Shown one piece after another: positions 19,461 through 31,097 of a DNA stretch of 64,000 nt (the first letter of the stretch is position 1; every line of letters begins with the position of its first letter). The position numbers and the translations under genes were made by a program. Source of the DNA: Mesorhizobium shangrilense (GTDB lineage: Bacteria > Pseudomonadota > Alphaproteobacteria > Rhizobiales > Rhizobiaceae); contig NZ_JBEWSZ010000001.1 in assembly GCF_040537815.1 (NCBI RefSeq), positions 4,526,001 to 4,590,000 of the forward strand, given 5' to 3'. Under the pieces are notes generated by a model that worked only from the letters and a program-made list of their open reading frames with translations, had not been told where the DNA came from and ran no database searches.

Positions 19461-20288
19461 ATGACCGATGCCGTCTTCGATATCGACGCCTATTTCGCCC
19501 GCATCGGCCACACCGGCGGGAGTGACGCGTCGCTGGCAACGCTGCAGGCGCTGCATCGGCTGCATCCGCAAGCGATCCCCTTCGAAAACGTCGATCCGTT
19601 CCTGGGCCAGCCGGTTCAGCTCGACCTCGCGTCGCTGCAGAAGAAAATCATCGCCGATCGCCGGGGCGGCTACTGCTTCGAACATAATCTGATTTTGATG
19701 CATGCGTTGAAGGCACTCGGTCTTGAAGTCAGCGGCCTTGCCGCACGCGTGCTATGGGGCCAGCCTGAGGATGCCGTCACCGCGCGTAGCCACATGCTGC
19801 TGCGTGTCGAACTCGGCGGCCGAACCCATATCGCCGATGTCGGCTTTGGCGGGATGACCCTGACCGCGCCGCTGCTGCTCGAACCGGGCTTGGAACAGCA
19901 GACGCCCCATGAAACGTACCGCATCGTAGAGACGGGCGACCATTTCCGGCTGCAGGCCAATGTTGGCAGCGATTGGCGCACGCTCTACCGCTTCGACATG
20001 CAGCAGCAGTATGAGATCGACTATTCGGTCGCCAATTACTTCCTGTCGACTCATCCGACCTCGCATTTCCTGTCCACCATCGTCGCGGCGCGCGCCTTGC
20101 CCGACCGGCGCTACGCGCTTCGCGGCAACCGGCTGTCGATCCATCATCTTGGTGGCCGCACCGAGCAGAAGGAGCTGACGACAGCTGTCGAGCTGACGGA
20201 GACGCTGGAGCATCTGCTCGAGATCATCATCCCAGACCGTGCGGCCTTCGAGGCCAAGCTACGGCAGAAGAAAATCGTGGAGACCTAG
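19461..20288 (+). CDS. Arylamine N-acetyltransferase
   Basis: This encodes 275 residues from ATG 19461. The catalytic Cys is C72 in [11 protein letters not shown]. The triad His follows in [11 protein letters not shown] and the Asp in HIADVGFGG, giving the NAT Cys-His-Asp triad. It transfers acetyl from acetyl-CoA to arylamines, hydrazines or related aromatic amines. The next gene starts 3 bases after its stop, so the two are probably cotranscribed. Orthologues of this pair may detoxify aromatic amines, which is inference. Confidence 0.93.
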   Translation: MTDAVFDIDAYFARIGHTGGSDASLATLQALHRLHPQAIPFENVDPFLGQPVQLDLASLQKKIIADRRGGYCFEHNLILMHALKALGLEVSGLAARVLWGQPEDAVTARSHMLLRVELGGRTHIADVGFGGMTLTAPLLLEPGLEQQTPHETYRIVETGDHFRLQANVGSDWRTLYRFDMQQQYEIDYSVANYFLSTHPTSHFLSTIVAARALPDRRYALRGNRLSIHHLGGRTEQKELTTAVELTETLEHLLEIIIPDRAAFEAKLRQKKIVET

Positions 20289-20291
20289 ACA

Positions 20292-21293
<1,002 letters not shown>

Positions 21294-21307
21294 CTATTTG
21301 TTTTCCT

Positions 21308-21350
21308 GCAATTCCGGGCGCGGAGCATTCGCTCTTTTTCCCGGAATTGC
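21308..21350. repeat. GCAATTCC-family palindrome, probable terminator
   Basis: GCAATTCCGGG (21308-21318) pairs perfectly with CCCGGAATTGC (21340-21350) just after the LLM gene stop at 21293. A U-rich patch (ctcttttt) lies in the loop. It probably acts as a terminator on either strand. The outer arms match those at 14315-14357. Confidence 0.65.
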
Positions 21351-21421
21351 TTCAGGACACTTTTGCCGACGGCATCCTTTTGCTAAGGGCGGAACATCTC
21401 CCTCAAGATCGAGTCCCGCCT

Positions 21422-22225
21422 GTGAAAAATGACCATGACGCGCGAATGCTATTCGCCATCGAACTGGCGCGCCGCGCGGGCGAACTCGGGCTGAAGTATT
21501 TCCGCGACCTCGACAGCCTGATCATCGAGAGCAAGGGCCATCAGGACCTGGTCTCGGATGGCGACCGCGAGGTGGAGCTGTTCGTGCGCGCCGCGATCGC
21601 CGCCGAATACAAGCAGGACGGCATCGTCGGCGAGGAACATGCCAGCGTTGCCGGATCGACGGGATATGTCTGGGTGATCGACCCTATCGACGGTACGGCC
21701 AACTTCGTGCGCGGCATTCCGGCCTGGTGCGTGGTGATTGCTTGCGCCAAGGATGGAGAGACCGTCGTCGGCGTGATCCATGAGCCTTCGACCGGCGAGA
21801 CATTCCATTGCCGGCGTGGCGGCGGCGCCTTCGTCAATGGCAGGCCGATCAAGGCCAGCATCGCCGCCAGCCTCGAGGACGGCTCGGTGGGAACCGGGTT
21901 TTCGAACCGGGCGGAGGCCGACAATATCGGCGTGCTGATCCGCCTCATCCTGGCCGAAGGCGGCGTCTTCTTCCGCAATGCGTCGGGCGCGCTGATGCTG
22001 GCCTATGCGGCCGCCGGCAGGCTGCTTGGCTATGTCGAAGAGCACATGAACGCCTGGGATTGCCTGGCCGGCCTGCTGCTGGTCGAGGAAGCCGGCGGCG
22101 CGATCGTCAAGCCCGATCCGAAGACGGTGCTGCAGGACGGGACCATGGTGATCGCCGGTGGAAAGGACATCTTTCCGAAACTGCGGGAGCTTTGTTCAGG
22201 GGTGTTCGCGGCTTCGTCATCGTAG
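21422..22225 (+). CDS. Inositol monophosphatase family protein
   Basis: This encodes 267 residues from GTG 21422; ATG 21446 is the alternative start. The metal-binding Li-sensitive phosphatase motifs are present: GEEH (Glu), WVIDPIDGTANFVRG (two Asp and Thr) and WDCLAGLLLVEEAGG (third Asp). It likely dephosphorylates inositol phosphate, histidinol phosphate, fructose bisphosphate or PAP. The family is promiscuous and no pathway neighbour decides. The final codons and stop lie in a palindromic repeat (22212-22254). Confidence 0.88.
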   Translation: MKNDHDARMLFAIELARRAGELGLKYFRDLDSLIIESKGHQDLVSDGDREVELFVRAAIAAEYKQDGIVGEEHASVAGSTGYVWVIDPIDGTANFVRGIPAWCVVIACAKDGETVVGVIHEPSTGETFHCRRGGGAFVNGRPIKASIAASLEDGSVGTGFSNRAEADNIGVLIRLILAEGGVFFRNASGALMLAYAAAGRLLGYVEEHMNAWDCLAGLLLVEEAGGAIVKPDPKTVLQDGTMVIAGGKDIFPKLRELCSGVFAASSS

Positions 22226-22254
22226 GGTCAAGCCCGAGGATGACGAGCGCGAAG
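22212..22254. repeat. Short palindromic repeat at the IMPase/LacI junction
   Basis: TCGTCATC (22214-22221) pairs with GATGACGA (22239-22246) around GGGTCAAGCCC. The right half is identical over about 20 bases to the right end of the larger element at 60199-60359. It encodes the last residues and stop of the IMPase gene and separates it from the convergent LacI gene, so it could serve as a bidirectional terminator. Confidence 0.75.
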
Positions 22255-22259
22255 AGGAA

Positions 22260-23327
22260 CTACGCGCTCGCGCTCTGCACCATTGTCCCCAGCGGGCGGC
22301 ATGAATTGCGAATCATCAGGCGGCCCTTGAGGACCAGCTTGCGCGGCGGCGCGTCCCTGTTGCCGGCGAGACGGTCGAGCAGGAGATTGGCCGCCTGTTC
22401 GCCGATCGCCTGCACCGGCTGCGCCACGGTGGTCAGTTGCGGCTGAAAGACATCCGACCACGGGAAATCGTCGAAACAGGCAACCGAGATATCATCCGGG
22501 CAGGACAGGCCGATGTCGCGGATCGCCTTCATGGTGCCGATCACCATCGGATTGTTGGCCGAGAAGATCGCGCTTGGCCGATCGTGCGAGGACAGCAATT
22601 GCATGGTGGCGTTGTAGCCGTCGATCTCGTGGAAATTGCCTGAGCGAATCAACTCCTCGGCCACCGGCAGGCCGGCTGCGTGAAGCGCCTCGCGATATCC
22701 CGTCATACGGTCATGCATGGGCGAAATGTCGGATGTTCCGGTGATGTAGCCGATGCGCCGATGGCCGAGATTGATCAGGTAGGTGATGGCGTCGAACACC
22801 GCGCGCTGGTTGTCGAGGACCACCGTGTCGGTGTCGACACCCTCGCAGACGCGGTCGAGCAGCACGACCGGCACATTGGCGTCATCGACGATCCCCTTGA
22901 GGATCGCGCCGTCGCCGACGCGGGCCACGATCAGACCGTCGACCATGCGGTCGAGCAGCAGCCTGATCTGGTCGTCCTGGGTGTTCAGGTCCTCGTCCGT
23001 GCAGCACAGCATGACGGCATAGCCGGCGCGGTCGAAGGCCTGCTGTATGACCGAGACGACGTCGGTGAAGAACGGGTTGGTGATGTGCGGCACGGTCAAG
23101 CCGATGGTGCGCGTCGTGCCCATCTTCAGGCTGCGGGCGATCGCGTTGCGCTTGTAGCCGATGTCGCGGATCGCCTGTTCGATGCGCTGGCTAAGCTCCG
23201 GGCTGACGGTCGCCGTGCCGTTGATCAGCGCCGACACAGTGGCGACCGAGACACGCGCCGCTTCAGCCACATGAAGCATGGTGGGGGCGGTGGATTTCCG
23301 CTGCCTTGTCCGTTTGGATGCTGCCAT
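22260..23327 (-). CDS. LacI-family transcriptional regulator
   Basis: This encodes 355 residues from ATG 23327. The N-terminal HTH is LHVAEAARVSVATVSALINGTATVSPELSQRIEQAI, followed by the hinge helix NAIARSLK, which contacts the minor groove of a palindromic operator. The C-terminal periplasmic-binding-protein-like domain (about 62-350) binds the sugar effector. It diverges from a three-gene sugar ABC importer. AAACGTTT palindromes lie just before its own start and before the importer, so autoregulation plus repression of the importer is likely. A 16-residue basic extension precedes the HTH. Confidence 0.95.
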   Translation of the reverse strand: MAASKRTRQRKSTAPTMLHVAEAARVSVATVSALINGTATVSPELSQRIEQAIRDIGYKRNAIARSLKMGTTRTIGLTVPHITNPFFTDVVSVIQQAFDRAGYAVMLCCTDEDLNTQDDQIRLLLDRMVDGLIVARVGDGAILKGIVDDANVPVVLLDRVCEGVDTDTVVLDNQRAVFDAITYLINLGHRRIGYITGTSDISPMHDRMTGYREALHAAGLPVAEELIRSGNFHEIDGYNATMQLLSSHDRPSAIFSANNPMVIGTMKAIRDIGLSCPDDISVACFDDFPWSDVFQPQLTTVAQPVQAIGEQAANLLLDRLAGNRDAPPRKLVLKGRLMIRNSCRPLGTMVQSASA

Positions 23328-23329
23328 TT

Positions 23330-23341
23330 CGAAACGTTTCG
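23330..23341. promoter_or_regulatory. LacI-type operator 1 (CGAAACGTTTCG)
   Basis: A perfect 12-base palindrome, CGAAACGTTTCG with T and C flanks, ends two bases before the regulator start codon on the minus strand. The central CpG in AAACGTTT is the hallmark of LacI-family operators. Binding here would block translation start or early transcription of the regulator gene. Confidence 0.75.
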
Positions 23342-23437
23342 CCACCCTTCCGTACGCTATACCTACGGAATAGCGCGGTTTTTCGCAAGAATTGAAATGG
23401 GTCAATCCTGGGTTATCAGATATCGGCTTGACACGAT

Positions 23438-23448
23438 CGAAACGTTTA
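23438..23448. promoter_or_regulatory. LacI-type operator 2 in the importer promoter
   Basis: CGAAACGTTTA shares the AAACGTTT core with operator 1, 108 bases away. TTGACA at 23428-23433 lies just upstream and may be the -35 box of the importer promoter, putting the operator in the spacer, where a bound repressor excludes RNA polymerase. No convincing -10 box is visible. Confidence 0.65.
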
Positions 23449-23498
23449 GATTAGCGTTTGAGGACGTTGACGACGACGGAAGGGAGGCCGCCATTGTC

Positions 23499-25084
<1,586 letters not shown>

Positions 25085-25088
<4 letters not shown>

Positions 25089-26401
25089 ATGCCTTGAAAC
25101 TCCTGTCCCGGACCAAGCTCTATTGGGGCCTGATCGCCATCTTCCTGATCGGCGTGCTGGGATCGCCGATCAGTTCCAAGGGCAACAACATTTTCCTGTC
25201 CTACGGCAACCTGCTCGACGTGCTGCGCCAGGTGTCGACAACCGGCCTGATAGCCACCGGCATGACGGCGGTGATCATCACCGGCGGCATCGACCTTTCC
25301 GTCGGCTCGCTGATGGCGATCTGCTCGGTGGTCTGCGCCATGCTGCTGACGGTTCCCGGCGTCACGCCGGCGGTGGTTCTGGGCGTGCCGACGGTCGCCG
25401 TGGTCGCGCTCTGCCTCGGTTTCGTCGTCACCCGCTTCATCTTCCTCAACCTTGCAAAATCCCGCGCCGGCGCCGACGCCGTTCGCGACGTCAGGCTGGA
25501 TGGCGTTCGCGGACTGGTCACGCCCGGCATCGTCGGCGTGATCCTGTGCTGCCTTGCGCTGTGGTTCCTGCTGCCGCAGATCGAACCGAAATTCGGCGTG
25601 CTCGGCGTGCTGCTGGTGGCGCCATGCGTCGGCCTGCTGTTCGGCGCGCTCAACGGCTTCATTATCGTCGCCGGGCGGCTGCAGCCCTTCATCGTCACGC
25701 TGGCGATGATGGTGACGGCGCTCGGTATCGCGCGGCTGACCGCCGGCCAGAACAATGCGGTGCTGCCGGTCTATACCGGCTCGAACGCCACCGCCGATTT
25801 CGAGATGCTGCGCTCGCTGGTGTTCGGCGTGATCCCGATGCCCGGCCTGTTCTTCCTCGGCGCGATCCTGATCTACGGCGCGGTGCTGCGCTTCACGCCC
25901 TTCGGCCGCTATGTCTATGCCATTGGTGGCAATGAGGAGGCAGCGCGACTTTCCGGCATCGCCGCCGGCCGCGTGAAAATCGTCACCTATGCCGTATCCG
26001 GACTGCTCGCCGGCATCGCCGCCGTGCTCTATGTGGCGCAGTACCGGCAAGGCAAGCCCGATGCCGGCGCCGGGCTGGAGCTCGATGCGATCGCCGCCGT
26101 GGTCATCGGCGGCACCAGCCTGATGGGCGGACGCGGCAGCCTCACCGGCACCTTCTGCGGCGTGCTGATCTTCGGCCTGCTGTCCAACATCCTGCAGCTT
26201 CACAACATCAATTCAAACCTTCAGCTGGTGCTGAAGGGGATGATCATCATCGGCACCGTGCTCGTGCAGGAGCGCAACGCCGGTGATCTCCTGGCCTATC
26301 TGCGCCTGCCCGGCGGACAAGCGGCGCACAAGGAAACGACCGCGACAAAGCGGCCGTCACAAGAGACCCCGTCTCTGAATCTTGGAGGAAACAAGAAATG
26401 A
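25085..26401 (+). CDS. Sugar ABC transporter permease (CUT2)
   Basis: This encodes 438 residues, longer than the usual 320-350 because of an extended loop around 125-165 and a polar C-terminal tail. The signatures TGGIDLSVGSLMAI and AVVIGGTSLMGGRGSLTGTFCGVL are the conserved permease motifs of RbsC-like proteins, and NEEAARLSGI precedes the coupling helix. About ten membrane helices are expected. The start overlaps the ATPase gene by ATGA and the stop overlaps the binding-protein gene by four bases. The RAGADAVRDVRLDGVRG insertion between helices resembles longer ABC permeases of the YtfT/XylH type. Confidence 0.93.
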
Positions 26402-27366
26402 AACGACGTGACATGCTGAAGCTTGCCGCCTTTGGCGCGGCACTGCTGACCACGACCGCGCTGCTGACCACCGGCAACGCCTATGCGCAGGACAAGAAGT
26501 GGAAGATCGGCTTTTCGCAGGTGACCACCATCGAACCTTGGCGCGCCCAGTTCAACAAGGACATCCTGGCCGAAGCCGCCAAACACCCGAATGTCGAGCT
26601 GATCGTCACCGACGGCGAGGACAAGACCGAGAAGCAGGTCGCCGATGTCGAAAACCTGATCCGCCAGGAAGTCGACGCGCTGCTGATCTCGCCCAAGGAG
26701 TCGGCCGGACTGACCGGCGTCGTGCAGCAGGCGATCGACGCCAAGATCCCGGTCTTCGTGCTCGACCGCAATGTCGACACCAAGGACTTTACCCAGTTCG
26801 TCGGCGGCGACAACAAGCTGATCGGCCGCGCGGCCGGCGAATATGCCGTCGAGCTTTTAGGCGGCAAGGGCAAGGCATCAGGCAATGTCGTCGAGATCTG
26901 GGGCGGCATGGGCACCGAGCCGGCGCATGACCGCCATGACGGCTTCCATGAATTCACCGACAAGGAGCCGGGCATCAAATACCTGCTCGATCAGCAGTCC
27001 GGCGACTGGAAGCAGGACCAGGCCTACAACATCATGGCTACCGCGCTGCGCAACAACGAGAAGATCGATCTCGTCTACGGCCACAACGACCCGATGGCCT
27101 ATGGCGCCTATCTCGCCGCCAAGGATGTCGGCCGCGAGAAGGACATCAAGTTCATCGGCATCGACGGCCTGCCCAATGAGGGCGTGCAACTGGTCAACAA
27201 GGGTGAACTGACGGCGACCTTCACCTATGTGACGCCAGGCGCCGAAGGCCTGCGGCAGGCGATCAAGTTCCTGAACGGCGAGAAGGTGGAAAAGACCATC
27301 ACCTTGCCGACGCAGAAGATCACCAAGGAGAATGCCGCGCAGGTGCTGAAGGATAACGGCCTCTGA
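26398..27366 (+). CDS. Sugar ABC transporter periplasmic binding protein (YtfQ-like)
   Basis: This encodes 322 residues. Residues 1-30 form a signal peptide with KRRDML, a hydrophobic core and AYA-QD cleavage. The mature domain matches the type I periplasmic-binding fold of the RbsB group: IGFSQVTTIEPWRAQFNKDI, PVFVLDRNVD, QQSGDWKQDQAYN, YGHNDPMAYGAY and FIGIDGLPNEGVQ. The IGFSQV...WRA start and LDRNVD resemble E. coli YtfQ, a galactofuranose-binding protein. The ligand is nevertheless only inferred as a hexose or pentose. No catabolic genes follow; a repeat element ends the operon. Confidence 0.94.
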   Translation: MKRRDMLKLAAFGAALLTTTALLTTGNAYAQDKKWKIGFSQVTTIEPWRAQFNKDILAEAAKHPNVELIVTDGEDKTEKQVADVENLIRQEVDALLISPKESAGLTGVVQQAIDAKIPVFVLDRNVDTKDFTQFVGGDNKLIGRAAGEYAVELLGGKGKASGNVVEIWGGMGTEPAHDRHDGFHEFTDKEPGIKYLLDQQSGDWKQDQAYNIMATALRNNEKIDLVYGHNDPMAYGAYLAAKDVGREKDIKFIGIDGLPNEGVQLVNKGELTATFTYVTPGAEGLRQAIKFLNGEKVEKTITLPTQKITKENAAQVLKDNGL

Positions 27367-27405
27367 GGTTTTCGCCGGAGACAAGCGCCAGAGGGGCATA
27401 GCTTA

Positions 27406-27583
27406 GCGCTGCCCCTCATCCCCCTGCCAGGACCTTCTCCCCGTAGAACGGGGAGAAGGGAGACGGCCGCAACGCCGGCGTCCTTTTGCGATGCTGAAAA
27501 TTGGCAAAACCGTCGATGACAGCGTCTTTCTCCCCGTCACTATACGGGGAGAAATGTCCGGCAGGACAATGAGGGGCGGCGCC
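27406..27583. repeat. Palindromic intergenic element, family A copy 1
   Basis: The termini GCGCTGCCCCTCAT (27406-27419) and ATGAGGGGCGGCGC (27569-27582) are near-perfect inverted repeats. Inside are two shorter hairpins with TTCTCCCCGT and ACGGGGAGAA arms. The same design recurs at 33397-33586. No ORF is supported in this 270-base gap; it separates the sugar operon from the convergent marR gene. Confidence 0.85.
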
Positions 27584-27636
27584 AACATGACAATGTAGAT
27601 GCTCCTGCCTTAACGCACCCACGCAAAAGGCAGTAC

Positions 27637-28098
27637 CTACGCCAGCTTGGCCAGCAGCTTCATGAAAATGGCGATCTCCTTGGGCGAGAGCGGCGCCAGC
27701 GTTTCCTGGGTGATTTGGCGTGCCAGCGGGATCAGCCGCTCGACCGCGTCGCGGCCCTCGGCGGTCAGGTTGACCAGCAGCCGCCTCTTGTCGACCTCAT
27801 GCTTGGAGAGATCGACCAGACCCCGCGCCTTGAGGCGGTCGATGACGCCCTTCACCGTCGCTGCGTCCATGGCGATCAGCGTTCCCAACTGGTTCTGCGA
27901 GGTCTCGCCGACATCGCGCAGCTTGGCCAGTGCGGCGAATTGCGGCGGCGTCAGGTCGTCTATATGCGCGGCGAAGATCGAGACGTGGCGCTGGTGCGCC
28001 TTGCGCAGGATGAAGCCGACCTGCTCCTGCAGGTGGTAATCGTGATCGTCGGCCTCCTCGACCTCGACCAGCTTCAGCAGATTGTCCTCGCCGCTCAC
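27637..28098 (-). CDS. MarR-family transcriptional regulator, last gene of the Mo-hydroxylase operon
   Basis: This encodes 153 residues from GTG 28098, whose start overlaps the stop of the upstream gene (GTGA). The winged helix is DLTPPQFAALAKLRDVGETSQNQLGTLIAMDAATVKGVIDRLKARGLVDL, followed by the wing HEVDKRRLLVNLTAEG, the canonical MarR signature. MarR proteins usually bind palindromes of 16-20 bases and are released by aromatic ligands, which suits regulation of an aromatic-ring catabolic operon. The predicted target is the palindrome at 35072-35087 before the first operon gene. Confidence 0.92.
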   Translation of the reverse strand: MSGEDNLLKLVEVEEADDHDYHLQEQVGFILRKAHQRHVSIFAAHIDDLTPPQFAALAKLRDVGETSQNQLGTLIAMDAATVKGVIDRLKARGLVDLSKHEVDKRRLLVNLTAEGRDAVERLIPLARQITQETLAPLSPKEIAIFMKLLAKLA

Positions 28099-28679
28099 CG
28101 CAGCCCGTCCCAGGCCTTGATACCATCGGCCGCCAGACCGCCCATGCGGTCGTGCACGCGTGGGCCGCAGGTCATGGCAAGGCAGAACAGGATTTCCTCG
28201 GGACGGGGCCCATCGCTGATGCCGACTTCCATGGCATCGAAATGGCTGCGCACATAGGCGGCGTTGATGTGGCCGAGCGGCACGTCGAGCCGCGAACCGA
28301 AGGCACCGACCTTCTTGGCCGACGGCACGATCGCCTTGGCGTCGCCGAGCCGCTCGCGCATGGCGTAGCCGCCCGGCACGTGCCAGAGCGCGCCGTGCTC
28401 CAGCTCACCCGCCGTGCCGACAATAGCACCCTTGCCATAGCCGTCGATCTGCTTGACGTCGCCACCGAGCGCCGCGATCAGCCTGTCGGCGAGCAGCAGG
28501 CCAAGCGGCTTGAGGTCGTCCATGGCGCTCTGCAGATCCTCGACATAGCGTCCGGCGAAGGGATTTTTCACCAGCGCCATGGCGGCGGCGCGCCGGCGCG
28601 GCACCTTGGCGACCGGCCCGCCCTCGTGAAAGATCTCTTCGGTCAGAACCGCGATCTTGCGGATCGGAAACTCAGGCAT
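28095..28679 (-). CDS. Amino acid synthesis family protein (DUF1185/AA_synth)
   Basis: This encodes 194 residues from ATG 28679. Recognisable family segments are IRKIAVLTEEIFHEGG, AAAMALVKNPFAGRYVEDLQ, GKGAIVGTAGELEHGALWHVPGGYAMRE and the C-terminal GDGPRPEE-like ISDGPRPEEILFC. The family has structures but no settled activity. The overlap with the UPF0280 gene (8 bases) and with marR (4 bases) shows it is an integral operon member. The context suggests a hydrolytic or isomerising step in ring catabolism; that is inference. Confidence 0.85.
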   Translation of the reverse strand: MPEFPIRKIAVLTEEIFHEGGPVAKVPRRRAAAMALVKNPFAGRYVEDLQSAMDDLKPLGLLLADRLIAALGGDVKQIDGYGKGAIVGTAGELEHGALWHVPGGYAMRERLGDAKAIVPSAKKVGAFGSRLDVPLGHINAAYVRSHFDAMEVGISDGPRPEEILFCLAMTCGPRVHDRMGGLAADGIKAWDGLR

Positions 28680-29559
28680 GGGCAACTTCCTTCCCTGGAC
28701 TTTTGTTGGGCGCGGCAAGCGCCATCGAACCACTGATGCGGGTCTCACCGCCAAGAAACAGCGCCGCTGCGGCAATCAAGCCGCGTCGGCGAAAATCTTC
28801 TGCGACGGCAAGGCCGTTGTCCAGCGCCCGCGCCACTTCGCCAAGCGCAAGCGTGCCAACGCTTTGTGTCACCAGCCGCGCGCCGAGATCGCTGTCGGGC
28901 GACAATTCGCATGCGGGAGTGCGCTTGATCGCGGGATTGCCGGGCAGATTTACCGCGTTGGCAATAAGCGTCGCCGCCGCGTCGGCCTCGGCGCCGGTCC
29001 GCGCGAGCACAGTGACGGCGTCGGCTATGCCAAGTGAGAAAGAGCGGCCGCGCCAACCGCTGGTGGCGACACCGCGAACATTATCCGACGAGCGGATCGT
29101 GATCCGGTCGGCGATGTCGGGGCCGGTGCCGGCGACCGCCAAGCCCATCGACTGGCCCTTGCCGATGTGAAGAGCGCAATCGCCGCCATTGTTGACATAG
29201 GCTCGATCGAGCTTGCGTCCAGCAAGCAGTGCGGCAATCATTTCGTCGGCTACCGATCCGGCAACGGCGGCCATCGGCGTTATGAAACATTCCGCCAAGG
29301 GGATGACGGCCGCTTCCATGCGACGCGCCGTCGGGCCATCAAAGGCGCGCGGCGCCAAGAAAAACGCCGGGAGCCGTAGTTCGGGAAGTTCCTTGACCAG
29401 TTCGATCAGGATCGTCTGGAACCGCGCGACGGCCTGCTCATAGGCCAAGCGGCATTCCTGCACCTCGCCGAAAGCCTCGACGATCAGGTCGATCGGCCCA
29501 TGGTTGAGATGCAGCCGCTTGCCGTCCTGCAGCCAATGCGCTTGCGGGCCGTCCATCAT
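28672..29559 (-). CDS. UPF0280 family protein (ApbE-like fold)
   Basis: This encodes 295 residues from ATG 29559, which overlaps the stop of the reductase gene (ATGA). UPF0280 features are visible: ECFITPMAAVAGSVADEMI, VNNGGDCALHIGKGQSMGLAV and the later GVATSGWRGRSFSLGIADAVTVLA. These recall the fold of ApbE flavin transferases (VDEG-GG[DN] pattern) but lack a proven activity. Its fixed place between an Fe-S reductase and an AA_synth protein suggests a catalytic or flavin-attachment role in the pathway. Confidence 0.85.
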   Translation of the reverse strand: MMDGPQAHWLQDGKRLHLNHGPIDLIVEAFGEVQECRLAYEQAVARFQTILIELVKELPELRLPAFFLAPRAFDGPTARRMEAAVIPLAECFITPMAAVAGSVADEMIAALLAGRKLDRAYVNNGGDCALHIGKGQSMGLAVAGTGPDIADRITIRSSDNVRGVATSGWRGRSFSLGIADAVTVLARTGAEADAAATLIANAVNLPGNPAIKRTPACELSPDSDLGARLVTQSVGTLALGEVARALDNGLAVAEDFRRRGLIAAAALFLGGETRISGSMALAAPNKSPGKEVAHA

Positions 29560-31097
29560 TTGGCCTCGTTCGACGCCGCGCGCCGCAACTGCGCCAGCGG
29601 CGGCCATGGATTGCCGACCGCGGCACCGGTGCCGCGGCGCGGATTGAGGTATTCGCCACCCTTGGCGACAATGTCATCGACGCTGCGGATCTCGGCCTCG
29701 TAGCCGCCAAGCCCGACATAGTCGTCGCGGCGCAGGGTGAACTCGATCGGCGCCACCAATGCCGGCGTCGGAACATAGCCGAAGGCGCCTTCCGGCACCC
29801 GTGTGACATCGACCATCAGCGTGATGCCGCCGCCCGGCCAGACATAGACCGGGGCGCCGCCGACCGTGACATAGGTTTTCAAGCCTTGCACAGAGCGGGT
29901 GAGATTGACCGGGTTTTCGGTGACGCCGGCGCGCAGCGAACCGCCGGCGCCGCCGATGAACAGCACCGTGCACAGCGCCGGCTCGCAATTGTCCTCGATC
30001 AGCCCTACGGATTTTTGCAGCCGCTCGGGAAACGGCTTTTCGACCGGCTTCAGATCGTCATCGAGTTCATAATAGGCGAACTGCTCGCCGGTCGTCGAAA
30101 CCATCAGCAGCGACAGGCCAGGACGCGCTCCTTTCTTGGCGTTCCATTCGCCAAGGATAGACAGCGGATCGGAAATGCTGGTGCCGCCCCAGCCAAGGCC
30201 GGGGTCGGACACTTTGAAATAGCGGCCCGGCGTCGAGCGGCGGCCGATGATCTTTATGCCGGTGTCCTGCCAGCCCAGCACCTTGCCGGCCTGATGCTCG
30301 GAGACGACGCCGGTGATGTGGTCGTCGACCACCACGACCTCGTCGACCAGGCCGCGCCATTGCGTGGCGAACATGCCGATGGTGGCCGAGCCGCAGCCGA
30401 CACGCATGCGGTGCTCGACCTTGCCGTCGATGACCGGTGGTTTGCCAGCTTCGACGATGATGGTGGCGCCGCCATCGATGGCCAGTTCGACCGGCTTGCG
30501 GTTGCACAGATTGAGCAGCGCGTCGCAGGTGGCGCGCCCTTCCGCCTTGGAGCCGCCGGTGAGGTGGTGCACGCCGCCCAGCGACAGCATCTGCGAACCA
30601 TATTCGCCCGTGGTGACATGGCCGATCGCCTCGCCTTGCGATCGTACGATGGCTGTCTCATCGCCGATGTGACGGTCGGTGTCGATCTTCACCTTGACGC
30701 CGCAGTAGGAGAAGATTCCTTCGGTGACGACGGTGACGAGATCGACGCCCTCGACTTGCTGGCTGACGATGAACGGGGCCGGCTTGTAATCGGGATAGGT
30801 GGTGCCGGCGCCTATTGCCGTGACGAAGCGGCGGCCGGTGTTGATCAGTTCGCCGTCCCATGCCTCGCCCTCGGCGACGAAAGGCACCATGGCGGCGCCC
30901 GTCTCCGCCGCATGGTCGAGGATGGTCAGCGGGTCCATGCGCACGATCCTGCCGCCGACATTGCCGTAGCGGTCGCAGGCGCCGGTGCGGCCATCGGCGA
31001 TGTAGCACATGACCGGGCAAGCATCGCAGCGGATCTTCTCCGCTACCAGCTTCTCGCCGGGATCATGCGTTTCGAAGCGTTCGGCAAGCTCGCTCAT
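29556..31097 (-). CDS. 6-hydroxynicotinate reductase-like Fe-S enzyme
   Basis: This encodes 513 residues. The N-terminal Cys cluster C24-x2-C27-x3-C31-x9-C41 (CDACPVMC...GAC) can bind a [4Fe-4S] centre. Conserved blocks include [61 protein letters not shown] and [12 protein letters not shown]. The closest family I recognise is the ferredoxin-dependent 6-hydroxynicotinate reductase, which reduces 6-hydroxynicotinate to 1,4,5,6-tetrahydro-6-oxonicotinate. It overlaps both neighbours by four bases and sits directly after a Mo hydroxylase, the class that makes 6-hydroxynicotinate. Substrate not proven. Confidence 0.8.
   Translation of the reverse strand: MSELAERFETHDPGEKLVAEKIRCDACPVMCYIADGRTGACDRYGNVGGRIVRMDPLTILDHAAETGAAMVPFVAEGEAWDGELINTGRRFVTAIGAGTTYPDYKPAPFIVSQQVEGVDLVTVVTEGIFSYCGVKVKIDTDRHIGDETAIVRSQGEAIGHVTTGEYGSQMLSLGGVHHLTGGSKAEGRATCDALLNLCNRKPVELAIDGGATIIVEAGKPPVIDGKVEHRMRVGCGSATIGMFATQWRGLVDEVVVVDDHITGVVSEHQAGKVLGWQDTGIKIIGRRSTPGRYFKVSDPGLGWGGTSISDPLSILGEWNAKKGARPGLSLLMVSTTGEQFAYYELDDDLKPVEKPFPERLQKSVGLIEDNCEPALCTVLFIGGAGGSLRAGVTENPVNLTRSVQGLKTYVTVGGAPVYVWPGGGITLMVDVTRVPEGAFGYVPTPALVAPIEFTLRRDDYVGLGGYEAEIRSVDDIVAKGGEYLNPRRGTGAAVGNPWPPLAQLRRAASNEAK

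Noticed and set aside
22680..23498. Long in-frame extension upstream of the sugar ABC ATPase
   Set aside because: It is antisense to the LacI gene and its residues lack any ABC or other family pattern; the real start with a ribosome-binding site is at 23499.
27406..27583. Insertion sequence remnants
   Set aside because: Terminal inverted repeats exist but there is no transposase ORF, no target duplication could be identified, and the element is only 178 bases.
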